From: an uncultured Flavobacteriales bacterium
Lineage (GTDB): Bacteria > Bacteroidota > Bacteroidia > Flavobacteriales_G > Salibacteraceae
Length of the DNA: 64,000 nucleotides
Direction of reading: 5' to 3'
Assembly (NCBI GenBank): GCA_905181855.1
Contig: CAJIZE010000002.1
Span: forward strand, 1-64,000
Below are positions 55,469-64,000 of the stretch, in pieces. The notes under the pieces were generated by a model. It ran no database searches. It saw only the letters and a list, made by a program, of their open reading frames with translations, and was not told the DNA's origin. Each line of letters starts with the position of its first letter. The stretch's first letter is position 1. A program made the translations under genes and the position numbers.

Positions 55469-56893
55469 TTAAAACTCAGCATTTTTTGGTGTTCTCGGAA
55501 AAGGAATCACATCTCTTACGTTGCTCATACCAGTTAAGAACATCATTAAACGCTCAAAGCCAAGCCCAAAACCTGCGTGTGGTGCAGTCCCAAATTTTCG
55601 GGTTTCTAAGTACCACCAAAGTTCTTTTTCGTCAACATCAAACGTTGCCATTTTTTCTTTCAATACATCCAAACGCTCTTCACGTTGCGCTCCTCCAACA
55701 ATTTCGCCAATACCAGGAAACAAGACATCCATGGCTGCAACCGTTTTGTTGTCGTCGTTTTGGCGCATGTAAAAGGCTTTTATTTCTTTCGGGTAATCAT
55801 AAAGAATAACGGGTTTTTTGAACTCTTTCTCTACCAAATATCGCTCGTGCTCGCTCTGTAAATCTGCTCCCCATTCATTAATTAAGAATTTGAATTTTTT
55901 CTTTTTATTGGGTTTGCTGTTTCTTAAAATGTTGAATGCTTCGGTGTAAGACAATCGCTGAAACGGATTATCTAAAACAAACTTTAAACTATCGGTTAAA
56001 CTCATAGCACTGCGCTCGGCTTGTGGCATGTCTTTTTCAGCATCCAATCTGCGTTGTTCTAAAAAGGCCAAATCATCTGGGCATGTTTCCATTACATGTT
56101 TAATACAGTATTTTAGAAAGTCTTCCGCCAAATCCATATTATCGGTAAGGTTGGCAAAAGCAATCTCAGGTTCAATCATCCAAAACTCAGCAAGGTGGCG
56201 TGAGGTGTTCGAGTTTTCTGCTCTAAAAGTTGGGCCAAAAGTGTATACTTTAGACAACGCCAAAGCACCCAATTCTGCCTCTAGCTGACCAGAAACCGTA
56301 AGGTTGGTGGCTTTACCAAAAAAGTCTTGTGTATCGTCAATTTTACCTTCTTCGTTGCGTGGTGGGTTTTCCAAATCGTGGGTAGTAACACGAAACATTT
56401 CGCCTGCACCTTCAGCATCAGAGCCAGTAACTACAGGCGTATGCATGTAAAAAAAGTTGTTGTCGTTAAAGTATTTGTGAACAGCAAAAGACAAGTGGTG
56501 GCGAACCCTCAAAATAGCCCCAAACGTATTGGTGCGAGGGCGTAAATGAGCGTTTTCTCTCAAGAACTCAAGCGAGTGTTTTTTAGGTTGTAAAGGGTAT
56601 TCCTCGGGGTTGGCATCGCCTAAAATGGCAATGTTTTCTACAACAATTTCAACCGATTGGCCTTTACCTAACGATTCAACCAATTTACCTGTAATTTTTA
56701 CGGCAGCACCGGTGGTAATTCGTTTAATAAGTTCAGGGTCTATAGTGTCAAAATCAACCACACATTGTATGGTTTTAATGGTAGAACCATCGCTTAGCGC
56801 AATAAAACGATTACTTCTAAAGGTTCGAACCCATCCGTTTACGGTTACTGTAGCGTTTAATTCTCCGCTTTTAATTAGCTGTGCAATTTGCAT
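55469..56893 (-). CDS. asnS: Asparagine-tRNA ligase
   Basis: Charges tRNA(Asn) in translation. It has an N-terminal OB-fold anticodon-binding domain (VNGWVRTFRSNRFIALSDGS) and a class II catalytic core: motif 2 in TFRAENSNTSRHLAEFWMIE, motif 3 in GFGLGFERLMMFLTG, and the MHTPVVTGSDAEGAGEMF segment typical of AsnRS rather than AspRS. Its 474 residues are as expected. A TACTTTTG box precedes it. Confidence 0.96.
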   Translation of the reverse strand: MQIAQLIKSGELNATVTVNGWVRTFRSNRFIALSDGSTIKTIQCVVDFDTIDPELIKRITTGAAVKITGKLVESLGKGQSVEIVVENIAILGDANPEEYPLQPKKHSLEFLRENAHLRPRTNTFGAILRVRHHLSFAVHKYFNDNNFFYMHTPVVTGSDAEGAGEMFRVTTHDLENPPRNEEGKIDDTQDFFGKATNLTVSGQLEAELGALALSKVYTFGPTFRAENSNTSRHLAEFWMIEPEIAFANLTDNMDLAEDFLKYCIKHVMETCPDDLAFLEQRRLDAEKDMPQAERSAMSLTDSLKFVLDNPFQRLSYTEAFNILRNSKPNKKKKFKFLINEWGADLQSEHERYLVEKEFKKPVILYDYPKEIKAFYMRQNDDNKTVAAMDVLFPGIGEIVGGAQREERLDVLKEKMATFDVDEKELWWYLETRKFGTAPHAGFGLGFERLMMFLTGMSNVRDVIPFPRTPKNAEF

Positions 56894-56918
56894 AACAAAT
56901 ACTTAATTTTTTAGGGGG

Positions 56919-56926
56919 CAAAAGTA
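56919..56926 (-). promoter_or_regulatory. Candidate -7 box TACTTTTG for asnS
   Basis: On the minus strand this reads TACTTTTG, 25 bases before the asnS ATG at 56893. No standard -33 TTG is found. Confidence 0.42.
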
Positions 56927-56959
56927 GTTATTCAAATTCATCTGTTTTTGCTCTTTGAT

Positions 56960-57222
56960 TAAAAAACTAGCCTCAAGAGCTATCAATCTCAACGTTGCTT
57001 ATCATCCAGTGCGCAGTCGAAGGACAGATATGTAAATTTCCGGATGCTCAAGACCCAAAGTATTATTTCCTCTCATCGAACAGAATCAACTCTGAGGAGG
57101 TTCAGCTTGTCGAAACTCCGTTATGTTTTATCAAAACCCCCTTTCATTTTTCTCCAACCATCGAAATCCACCTTTCCGCGGGGAAGGAGCAGCTTTGCTT
57201 TTAGGGTTGCGAGCAAAGCATG
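56960..57222. repeat. Structured intergenic sequence resembling a dispersed repeat
   Basis: Between asnS and the tetR-type gene there is a stretch with short sequences common in Bacteroidota intergenic repeats (GCGCAGTCGAAGG near 57010, CAGCTTGTCGAAAC near 57103). It also has two hairpins: CCTTTCC/GGGAAGG around 57171-57187 and GCTTTGCT/AGCAAAGC at 57192-57219. Base composition is richer in GC than its surroundings. No gene is evident. Whether it recurs in the genome cannot be tested here. Confidence 0.4.
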
Positions 57223-57263
57223 AAAACCAACAACCAATCCCACCATTTCACCATTCACTATCT

Positions 57264-57299
57264 CATCGGAAACTATTTTTAGGAAAAACGTTTCCGATG
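57264..57299. promoter_or_regulatory. Probable operator: perfect 10-bp inverted repeat before the efflux operon
   Basis: CATCGGAAAC (57264-57273) and GTTTCCGATG (57290-57299) are exact inverted copies with a 16-base spacer. A shorter inner palindrome GGAAA-AACG-TTTCC overlaps the right arm. The site lies just upstream of the TATTTTTG box at 57313-57320, as expected for a TetR-type repressor acting on its own operon. Confidence 0.7.
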
Positions 57300-57312
57300 T
57301 GAAAGATGTTTT

Positions 57313-57320
57313 TATTTTTG
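57313..57320 (+). promoter_or_regulatory. Candidate -7 box TATTTTTG for the efflux operon
   Basis: TATTTTTG lies 8 bases before the ATG at 57329 and 13 bases after the inverted repeat. It shows that the GTG at 57299 is upstream of the promoter and not the start. A clear -33 TTG is missing; the inverted repeat occupies that place. Confidence 0.45.
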
Positions 57321-57328
57321 CCGCTTCA

Positions 57329-57955
57329 ATGGATAAACAAGACGAAATACTAATTAGCTGCTCAACCCAGTTTAAACGCTATGGAATCAAAACATTGACC
57401 ATGGACGACCTTGCTCGCAATCAAGGCATATCCAAAAAAACCCTTTACAAGTATTATAAAGACAAGAACGACCTGGTGGTTAAAAGTGTTGAGTACAACA
57501 TTCTGCTTGACCGAAACCTAATGCTAAATTGCTGTAATCAAAACATGAATGCTATCGAAGAAAATTATTTCGTGAGCAACATGATTTTGCAGCAATTAAC
57601 CGAAACCAATGCTTCTTTTTGGTACGACTTAGAACGCTACCATCCAAAAGCAATGGCTGTGATGAACAATCACATGAGGGTTGACGTTTTTAAGTATCTC
57701 TGCGATAACTTAAAACGAGGCATTGAAGAAGGACACTACCGCAGCAACATTAAAATACCAATAATAGCCGACACGTACTTAAGCAAGTTAGGAGTAATGT
57801 TTGAGCCTGAGTATTACAGTGCTAGCGACTATTCATTCTCAGATGTGTATCAGGAAATATTTAGATACCACATTAGAGGTATTGCCAGCGATAAAGGAAT
57901 AATTGTATTAAAAGAGAAATTAAATAGAGAAAACCTCAAATCAGATGATTTTTAG
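57329..57955 (+). CDS. TetR/AcrR-family transcriptional regulator
   Basis: A 208-residue repressor of the TetR type. The N-terminal helix-turn-helix reads FKRYGIKTLTMDDLARNQGI then SKKTLYKYYKDKNDLV. The C-terminal ligand-binding part is variable, as usual. It heads an operon with TolC-, HlyD- and RND-type genes and overlaps tolC by 11 bases, so it very likely controls that pump through the inverted repeat just upstream. The ATG at 57329 is favoured over GTG at 57299. Confidence 0.92.
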   Translation: MDKQDEILISCSTQFKRYGIKTLTMDDLARNQGISKKTLYKYYKDKNDLVVKSVEYNILLDRNLMLNCCNQNMNAIEENYFVSNMILQQLTETNASFWYDLERYHPKAMAVMNNHMRVDVFKYLCDNLKRGIEEGHYRSNIKIPIIADTYLSKLGVMFEPEYYSASDYSFSDVYQEIFRYHIRGIASDKGIIVLKEKLNRENLKSDDF

Positions 57956-59294
57956 AAGGAGATTATTATTAACTGCTTTGGCCGCATTTTTAGTAAGCGC
58001 AACCATTGCTAAGGAAGGCTCAGCAAGTGCTTTTAGCTTGAACGACGCTAAGGCTTATGCTATAGAAAATAGCTACATGGCAAAAAATGCTGTACGTGAT
58101 GTTGAAATAGCAAAACGTAAAATAAAAGAAACCGCTGCCATTGGTTTACCCCAGGTAAACGGAACAGTAGATTTTCAAAATTTTATCGAAATCCCAACCA
58201 GTCTGGTTCCCTCAAATGCGTTTAATCCAGCTGCTCCGGCAGATGAGTTTACTGCCTTGCAATTCGGAACCGACTACAACATTACAGCAGGTTTATCAGT
58301 ATCACAATTAATTTTTGATGGTTCGTATATTGTTGCTTTACAAGCAACAAGAACGTATTTAGAGTTATCTAAGAACGCCAAAGAAAAAACCGAAATAGAA
58401 ATTGCGTCAGGCATTACCAGTACTTACGGAATGGTTTTAATTGCTGAAAAAAACTTAACTATTTTGGAGGGCAACATCACCAACTTAGATAAGATGCTAA
58501 GCGATACCAAAGCACTATATGAAAATGGATTTGCTGAAGAGCAAGATGTAGAGCAGTTACGTTTCAGTTTGGGGAATCTTAAAAACACCCAAAACGCAAC
58601 AAAAAAGCAAATTGAAGTAGCTTACAACCTATTGAAATTTCAAATGGGAATACCCATTGAAGATGAAATAACGTTAACCGACAACCTTGAAGTACTTCTT
58701 GGTGCTGCTGCTTTTGGCGAAGGTTTAGGTCAAGAGGTTAATGTGGAAAATCACATTGATTATAAAATGTCTTTAACAAGCTTAGTCAATCAAGAGCTGA
58801 TGCTTAAAAACTCAAAAGCAGGTTTCTTACCATCGCTTTCCGGTTTTTTCAACTACCAATCAAGCTATTTGGGCAACGACCTTGATTTTGCAAACAACTC
58901 CTGGTACCCAACAAGTTTGTGGGGCTTGTCATTAAAAGTTCCCATCTTTTCAAGTTTAATGAAACACCAACAGGTGCAACAAAGCAGGCTTGAGCTCGAA
59001 AAAACACAAAACAATTTGGAGCTTACCAAATACAACTTAACAGTAGAAGCAATGAATGCTCAAATTGAATATACCAACAATGTAAACGCTATGAACCTTC
59101 AAAAAGAAAACGTTCGTTTGGCAGATAAAATAGCAAAGAACACTGAAATTAAATTTGTTGAAGGTATGGCGTCGAGTTTAGAATTAACCCAAGCTCAAAC
59201 CCAACAACTTTCAGCTCAAGGCGCCTATATAAGCGCCATGTTTAACGTAATAAATGCAAAAACTAAGCTTGAAAAAGCCTTAGGAACCAAATAA
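57945..59294 (+). CDS. TolC-family outer-membrane efflux protein
   Basis: Forms the outer-membrane duct of a tripartite efflux pump. It has a signal peptide (about 1-22, LLLTALAAFLVSATIAKEG) and 449 residues with the two-fold repeated long helices and beta strands of TolC. Visible parts are SLNDAKAYAIENSYMAKNA, GLPQVNGTVDFQNF and, in the second repeat, AGFLPSLSGFFNYQSSY and SLKVPIFSS. It is the second gene of the pump operon, overlapping the regulator gene. Confidence 0.9.
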   Translation: MIFRRRLLLTALAAFLVSATIAKEGSASAFSLNDAKAYAIENSYMAKNAVRDVEIAKRKIKETAAIGLPQVNGTVDFQNFIEIPTSLVPSNAFNPAAPADEFTALQFGTDYNITAGLSVSQLIFDGSYIVALQATRTYLELSKNAKEKTEIEIASGITSTYGMVLIAEKNLTILEGNITNLDKMLSDTKALYENGFAEEQDVEQLRFSLGNLKNTQNATKKQIEVAYNLLKFQMGIPIEDEITLTDNLEVLLGAAAFGEGLGQEVNVENHIDYKMSLTSLVNQELMLKNSKAGFLPSLSGFFNYQSSYLGNDLDFANNSWYPTSLWGLSLKVPIFSSLMKHQQVQQSRLELEKTQNNLELTKYNLTVEAMNAQIEYTNNVNAMNLQKENVRLADKIAKNTEIKFVEGMASSLELTQAQTQQLSAQGAYISAMFNVINAKTKLEKALGTK

Positions 59295-59305
59295 CAAATC
59301 AAAAA

Positions 59306-60442
59306 ATGAAAAATCTATTTTTAATATTATTAGTAATCGGAGTTGCATCATGTTCAACAGAAGTTGTAAACACCGATCGTTTGTCGCAGCTTAGTTCTGA
59401 AAAGGATTCCCTTATTAACTCTAAAAATGATATAACGGCAAAACTTGCCGAAATCGAACTAGAATTAAGTAGCCTTGATACCAACAAAAAATTCACCTTG
59501 GTAAGAACTGAAAAACCAGAAGTAAAACGATTTGATCATTACTTTACTGTTCATGGTATTGCCCAAACAGATCAAAACATAACTATAAATGCTCAGGCGC
59601 AAGGTCAAGTGGATGTTATAAAAGTTAAAGAAGGCGATAAGGTCTTTAAAGGCCAAACAATAGCAGTGCAAAATACTGACATATTAAAGAAAAACCTTAA
59701 CGAACTAGAAACAAGGTTAAACCTAGCACAAACAGTTTTTGAAAGACAAGAAAAACTTTGGAAACAAAAGGTCGGTTCTGAAATGCAGTTTCTACAAGCA
59801 AAAAACAACCGTGATGCATTAAAAAACTCAATGCAAACATTGCAAGAGCAAATCGAAATGGCAAATATAATAGCGCCATTTGCAGGTATTGTTGACGAGG
59901 TTTTTGCTAAAGAAGGCGAATTACCAAATCCCGGTATTGGAATCATTCGGTTAATCAACCTTGATAAGATGTACATAGAGGCTGATGTGTCAGAAAAAAT
60001 GCTAAGCAAAATAAATGTTGGAGACAAAGTAAATGTTCGTTTTCCTTCAATCGATTATTACGTTGAGTCAACTATTAAAAGAATGGGAAATTTTATAAAC
60101 CCAAACAACCGAACATTTAAAATGGTTGTCGACGTAACAAACAATAACGGTAATTTAAAACCAAACCTTTTAGCAGAAATCGACGTTATTGATTTCACTG
60201 CTGATTCAGCAGTGGTAGTGCCTAGTAATTTATTGTTACAAGGCTCAGGAGGTAAAAATTATGTATTCGTAGCAACAAATAACAATGGGGTAGTTGAGGC
60301 TGTTAAAAAAGCAGTTGAAATTAAAATGTCATTTAAACAAGAATCATTAATAGCTTCAGGAATTAAGGCCAATGACAACATTATTTCTAAAGGAGCAAGA
60401 AGCATCAAGGATGGAGAAACTATTGAAATTTCAAACAATTAA
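59306..60442 (+). CDS. RND efflux pump periplasmic adaptor (membrane fusion protein)
   Basis: Connects the inner-membrane pump to TolC. A lipoprotein signal ends in VASC (Cys near residue 16). A short coiled coil follows (about 25-55), then a lipoyl-like hairpin domain (INAQAQGQVDVIKVKEGDKV, and IIAPFAGIVDEVFAKEGEL after a helical hairpin), and beta-barrel and membrane-proximal parts to the end. Its 378 residues are typical of HlyD/AcrA proteins. It lies 11 bases after tolC and 2 bases before the pump gene. Confidence 0.93.
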   Translation: MKNLFLILLVIGVASCSTEVVNTDRLSQLSSEKDSLINSKNDITAKLAEIELELSSLDTNKKFTLVRTEKPEVKRFDHYFTVHGIAQTDQNITINAQAQGQVDVIKVKEGDKVFKGQTIAVQNTDILKKNLNELETRLNLAQTVFERQEKLWKQKVGSEMQFLQAKNNRDALKNSMQTLQEQIEMANIIAPFAGIVDEVFAKEGELPNPGIGIIRLINLDKMYIEADVSEKMLSKINVGDKVNVRFPSIDYYVESTIKRMGNFINPNNRTFKMVVDVTNNNGNLKPNLLAEIDVIDFTADSAVVVPSNLLLQGSGGKNYVFVATNNNGVVEAVKKAVEIKMSFKQESLIASGIKANDNIISKGARSIKDGETIEISNN

Positions 60443-60444
60443 TA

Positions 60445-63400
60445 ATGAAAAAAACGACCCAATTAAAGGAGTTTTTTCTCTCCTCCGCATCCATTAAAAA
60501 CCGCACAACGGTTTTTGTGATTATTGCGCTGATTTTAATTAGTGGAATATCAAGCTATATTTCTATGCCCCGCGAAAGTTTTCCGGAGGTTGTTATTCCA
60601 CAGATTTACATCGGCACACCCTATCCAGGCAACTCCGCTGCTGATATCGAAAAACTTATTACGCGTCCTTTAGAGAAAGAAATAAAAGGAATTACCGGTA
60701 TTGATAAGATAACATCTACATCGGTACAAGGTTATTCAACAATTTTTATTGAGTTCGATTTTAGTGTAAGTGTTGAAGAGGCTTTAAGAAAAGTAAAAGA
60801 CAAAGTTGATGCAGCTAAATCAGACCCTGATTTCCCAACTGATTTACCTGCAGATCCAAACATTTTTGAAATGAACATTTCAGAAATGGCTCCAGTATTA
60901 AATATCAATCTATCGGGCGACTACTCTATTGAGCAGCTTAACGAATATGCTGAGTTTCTAGAAGATAAAATAGAAACGCTTCCCGAAATTACCGAAGTTG
61001 ATATTCGAGGAGTACAAAAGAAAGAGATGAAAATTAATGTTGACCTCATTAAAATGGAGTCTCTTGAAATTAGTTTTAACGACATCTCAAATGCTATTCG
61101 TTCTGAAAACATGTCAATTTCCGGTGGTGATATTATTTCCAATGGAATACGCCGCACGGTAAGTGTTAATGGTGAGTTTCGAGATGTTGCAGACATTGAG
61201 GAAGTGATCGTTAAAATGCAAAAACAAGAGATTGTTTATTTAAAGGATATTGCTGAAGTTGTTTTTGAAGAAGAAGAAAAAAGAAGTTATGCACGTGAGT
61301 ATGGCAAATCTGTGGTAATGGTTGACGTTAAAAAGCGTGCAGGTAAAAACTTGATTGATGCTTCTGATAAAATCAATGTAATCTTAGCTGATGCGAAGGC
61401 AAATTTATTTCCTTCTGATTTAACAGTAACCCTTACGAATGACCAAAGTAAAAACACCAGAACAATGGTAAGTGAGCTGGAAAACTCCATCATTTTTGGA
61501 GTACTTCTAGTGGTATTGGTACTGCTGTTTTTCTTAGGTGTTAGAAACGCATTGTTTGTTGGAGTTGCTATTCCGCTAAGTATGTTCATGGCATTTATGA
61601 TACTTAGCGCGATGGGTGTAACACTTAATATGATGGTGTTGTTCTCGTTAATCTTAGCACTTGGAATGTTGGTGGACAACGGAATTGTGGTCGTCGAGAA
61701 CATTTACCGACTTATGGACGAAGGTTACGAGCCTTTTGATGCTGCAAAATACGGCGTTGGTGAGGTTGCTTGGCCAATTATATCATCAACTGCCACTACG
61801 TTAGCAGCATTTTTACCATTGGCATTTTGGCCAGGTATGATGGGGCAGTTTATGAAATTCTTACCTATAACACTTATCATTGTTTTAGGCTCTTCTTTGT
61901 TTGTTGCTTTAGTTGTAAACCCTGTATTAACAGCGCTTTACATGAAAGTAAAAGAAGAGAAACCAAACTTGCGTAAACTGTTTACAAGCTCGTCAATTAT
62001 TATGATTGTTGGTGTTTTGTTCTTAGTAATGGAAGTAACCTGGTTAGGTAACTTGATCATCATCTTTGGCGTTTTCGGTTTGTTAAACCATTTTATTTTA
62101 ACACCAGCTACATCCTTTTTTAACGGTGTTTTATTGCCTTGGTTGGATGGCATTTACCATAAGTTTTTAAGCTTTGCATTACAAGGGTACTGGCCAATTG
62201 CGTTTTTATTTGGAACCTTTGGATTTTTAATATTTAGTGGTTTATTGATGGGCGTTTTCCCCCCAAAAGTTATTTTCTTTCCAGAAGGGCAACCGCAATA
62301 CCTAAACATTTTTATTGAAGCACCCATTGGAACCGACATTGAAGAAACCAATGATATTACCAAGAAATTAGAGGCAAGAATATTTAACTATGTCAAAAAA
62401 TTTGATGAGCAAGTTGTTGTTGACGGTAAAGAGCTTACTAAAAACTTTTTAGTTGAGTCTGTTATTGCACAGGTTGGAGAAGGAACTTCAGATCCATCTC
62501 AAGGAGCATCATTTAACAACACCCCTCACAAAGCGCGTATTACAGTTTCGTTTGTTGAATTTAAATACCGCAGAGGCGAAAACACAAGCGATGTATTGGC
62601 AGAGGTAAGAAAACTTGTTCAAGGCATACCTGGCATTGAAGTAGTGGTAGACAAAAACCAAAACGGACCACCACAAGGTAAGCCTGTAAACATTGAAATA
62701 TCAGGTGACGACTATGAAAATTTAATCGCTCAAGCAGAAAAAATCAAGGGCTTTATTGAGAAAAATAACATTGGTGGAATTGAAGAGCTAAAGTTGGATG
62801 TGGAATTAGGAAAACCTGAAATGCCAATCACTCTTGATAGAAGAAAAGCAAGAAGGTTAAACCTGTCTACTTCTCAAATTGGGCAGCAATTAAGAACGTC
62901 ACTTTTTGGATTGGAAGTTTCTACGTACAAAGAGGGTGAAGACGACTACCCTATTATGTTGCGTTTAGCTGATGAGTATAGATACGATGAAGAAAGCCTA
63001 ATGAGTCAAAGCATCACCTTTAGAGATCAAATGACAGGTAAAATTAGACAAGTGCCTTTAAATGCTGTCGCTACCGCCGAAAAGCAATCAACCTTTAGCC
63101 AGGTAAAACGTAAAAATTTAAACAGAATTATTACCATTTCTTCAAATGTTTTGGATGGCTACAATGCCAATGAGGTAGTTGCTGAGATTAAAGAAACACT
63201 TAAGGATTTTGCTTTACCTGAAGAAAACACGTTGAATTTTACAGGTCAGCAAGAGGAACAGGCAAAAGAGATGGCATTTTTAAGCTCTGCCTTAATGATT
63301 GCTATATTTATGATTTTCTTGATCTTGGTATCACAGTTTAATTCAGCATCAACGCCTTTAATTATTGTACTTTCAGTAGTTTTTAGTTTAATTGGTGTGT

Positions 63401-63882
63401 TTATAGGGCTGGTTACTTTCCGCATGGATTTCATCGTTATTATGACCATGATTGGTATTATTTCGTTAGCAGGAATCGTTGTAAATAATGCAATTGTATT
63501 GATTGACTACACCAAACTATTAATGGAGCGTCGTAAGGAAGACCTAGGGTTAACTGAAGATCAAAATTTATCAGTTCCTGATGTAATTGATTGTTTGGTA
63601 AACGGCGGTAAAACACGTTTACGTCCGGTACTTTTAACGGCTATTACAACCATATTAGGTTTGGTGCCTTTGGCAACTGGGTTTAATGTTGATTTTGTTG
63701 GTCTTTTAAACGACTACGATCCAAATATATTTATGGGTGGTGACAACGTTATGTTTTGGGGGCCGATGAGCTGGACAGTAATCTTCGGGTTAACCTTTGC
63801 TACTTTTTTAACCTTGGTTATTGTACCAGTAATGCTTTATTTACTTACTCGTTTTAAGTACAAGTATTTTAGTAAAGCTTAA
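60445..63882 (+). CDS. RND-family efflux transporter, inner-membrane subunit (AcrB-like)
   Basis: A proton-driven exporter of 1145 residues. It has an RND N-terminus (MPRESFPEVVIPQIYI), two large periplasmic loops and two groups of helices. The first relay site in helix 4 reads LGMLVDNGIVVVENI, so the first Asp of the AcrB pair is kept and the second is Asn. Helix 10 reads AGIVVNNAIVLIDY, with Asn where AcrB has Lys940. An extra hydrophobic stretch of about 70 residues lies between helices 6 and 7. The substrate is unknown; the operon partners make a complete tripartite pump. Confidence 0.95.
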   Translation: MKKTTQLKEFFLSSASIKNRTTVFVIIALILISGISSYISMPRESFPEVVIPQIYIGTPYPGNSAADIEKLITRPLEKEIKGITGIDKITSTSVQGYSTIFIEFDFSVSVEEALRKVKDKVDAAKSDPDFPTDLPADPNIFEMNISEMAPVLNINLSGDYSIEQLNEYAEFLEDKIETLPEITEVDIRGVQKKEMKINVDLIKMESLEISFNDISNAIRSENMSISGGDIISNGIRRTVSVNGEFRDVADIEEVIVKMQKQEIVYLKDIAEVVFEEEEKRSYAREYGKSVVMVDVKKRAGKNLIDASDKINVILADAKANLFPSDLTVTLTNDQSKNTRTMVSELENSIIFGVLLVVLVLLFFLGVRNALFVGVAIPLSMFMAFMILSAMGVTLNMMVLFSLILALGMLVDNGIVVVENIYRLMDEGYEPFDAAKYGVGEVAWPIISSTATTLAAFLPLAFWPGMMGQFMKFLPITLIIVLGSSLFVALVVNPVLTALYMKVKEEKPNLRKLFTSSSIIMIVGVLFLVMEVTWLGNLIIIFGVFGLLNHFILTPATSFFNGVLLPWLDGIYHKFLSFALQGYWPIAFLFGTFGFLIFSGLLMGVFPPKVIFFPEGQPQYLNIFIEAPIGTDIEETNDITKKLEARIFNYVKKFDEQVVVDGKELTKNFLVESVIAQVGEGTSDPSQGASFNNTPHKARITVSFVEFKYRRGENTSDVLAEVRKLVQGIPGIEVVVDKNQNGPPQGKPVNIEISGDDYENLIAQAEKIKGFIEKNNIGGIEELKLDVELGKPEMPITLDRRKARRLNLSTSQIGQQLRTSLFGLEVSTYKEGEDDYPIMLRLADEYRYDEESLMSQSITFRDQMTGKIRQVPLNAVATAEKQSTFSQVKRKNLNRIITISSNVLDGYNANEVVAEIKETLKDFALPEENTLNFTGQQEEQAKEMAFLSSALMIAIFMIFLILVSQFNSASTPLIIVLSVVFSLIGVFIGLVTFRMDFIVIMTMIGIISLAGIVVNNAIVLIDYTKLLMERRKEDLGLTEDQNLSVPDVIDCLVNGGKTRLRPVLLTAITTILGLVPLATGFNVDFVGLLNDYDPNIFMGGDNVMFWGPMSWTVIFGLTFATFLTLVIVPVMLYLLTRFKYKYFSKA

Positions 63883-64000
63883 ACTTTGAATAAAATTATC
63901 AAGGAGTGCCACGCTGAGTTAATCTAAGTATGGTTCTTTTTGTTTTGCTCTTTCCCTGCAGGTAGTTTTAGCGCAATGATGGGAGGGGGATTTAATTTTG
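63883..64000. other. Right-edge intergenic sequence
   Basis: The last 118 bases after the RND gene hold no recognisable gene. A T-rich stretch occurs near 63931-63956, and no terminator hairpin is clear. The next gene presumably begins outside the window. Confidence 0.5.

Noticed and set aside
56815-56835. GGTTCGAACCC resembling a tRNA T-arm
   Set aside because: It is inside the asnS coding region, with no acceptor or anticodon stem around it.
57299-57328. GTG start for the TetR-type regulator
   Set aside because: It overlaps the operator arm and lies upstream of the -7 box, so it is not transcribed from that promoter.
1-64000. CRISPR arrays, insertion sequences, prophage, rRNA or tRNA genes
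   Set aside because: I looked for regular direct repeats, transposase motifs, phage structural genes and RNA signatures and saw none.

Overview
The window is a contiguous piece of a Bacteroidota chromosome, most likely Flavobacteriales or a close relative. The evidence is AT-rich DNA, repeated TAnnTTTG promoter boxes, a gliding-motility lipoprotein (GldH) beside RicT, two secreted proteins with C-terminal type IX secretion (T9SS) sorting domains, a TonB receptor with a carboxypeptidase-like N-terminal domain, families largely confined to this phylum (DUF4292, DUF4837), and sigma-54. Coding density is high. I found no rRNA, tRNA, CRISPR array, intact insertion sequence or prophage. The region is mostly core genome.

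Layout. 1-1485: the end of an NtrY-like histidine kinase and an enoyl-CoA hydratase. 1726-12750 (+): a long envelope cluster of flippase, dUTPase, sugar nucleotidyltransferase, TPR lipoprotein, DUF4292 lipoprotein, EnvC-like murein hydrolase activator, TatA, GatA, MltD-like lytic transglycosylase and DUF4837 lipoprotein. 12878-14719: a secreted endonuclease/phosphatase-fold protein and a PolB-type exonuclease. 14708-18871 (-): succinyl-CoA:3-ketoacid CoA-transferase subunits A and B, a family 2 glycosyltransferase and a large membrane protein. 18947-24378 (-): PBP1A, GldH, RicT and a TIGR01777 epimerase. 24431-29372 (+): an unknown small protein, the 2-oxoglutarate dehydrogenase E1 and E2 genes, and a DinB-like protein. 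29442-32275 (-): a threonine dehydratase/serine racemase-type enzyme, a small acidic protein and an ALDH7-type dehydrogenase. 32357-42005: patatin, an unknown secreted protein, MarC, TonB receptor, nitroreductase, a multi-pass membrane protein, an SDR, a CPBP protease and a T9SS-exported SGNH/PKD protein. 42084-45789: an iodotyrosine-deiodinase-like flavoprotein, PurN, homogentisate dioxygenase and 4-hydroxyphenylpyruvate dioxygenase. 46072-56893: Dxs, an MscS channel, an FG-GAP/T9SS protein, an outer-membrane protein, a PAP2-like membrane protein, RpoN and AsnS. 57329-63882 (+): a TetR-TolC-HlyD-RND efflux operon.

Functional themes are cell-wall building and remodelling (PBP1A, MltD, EnvC-like, flippase), export (TatA, T9SS clients, efflux pump), central metabolism (2-OGDH, CoA-transferase) and aromatic amino-acid catabolism. 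The most interesting points are the halotyrosine-dehalogenase-like enzyme close to the tyrosine-degradation genes, a TonB receptor whose signal peptide can only be read from a non-ATG start, a perfect 10-bp inverted repeat ahead of the efflux operon, a terminator-ended orphan intergenic region that could make a small RNA, and two intergenic open frames that look like gene remnants. I did not find a convincing wholly new multi-gene system.
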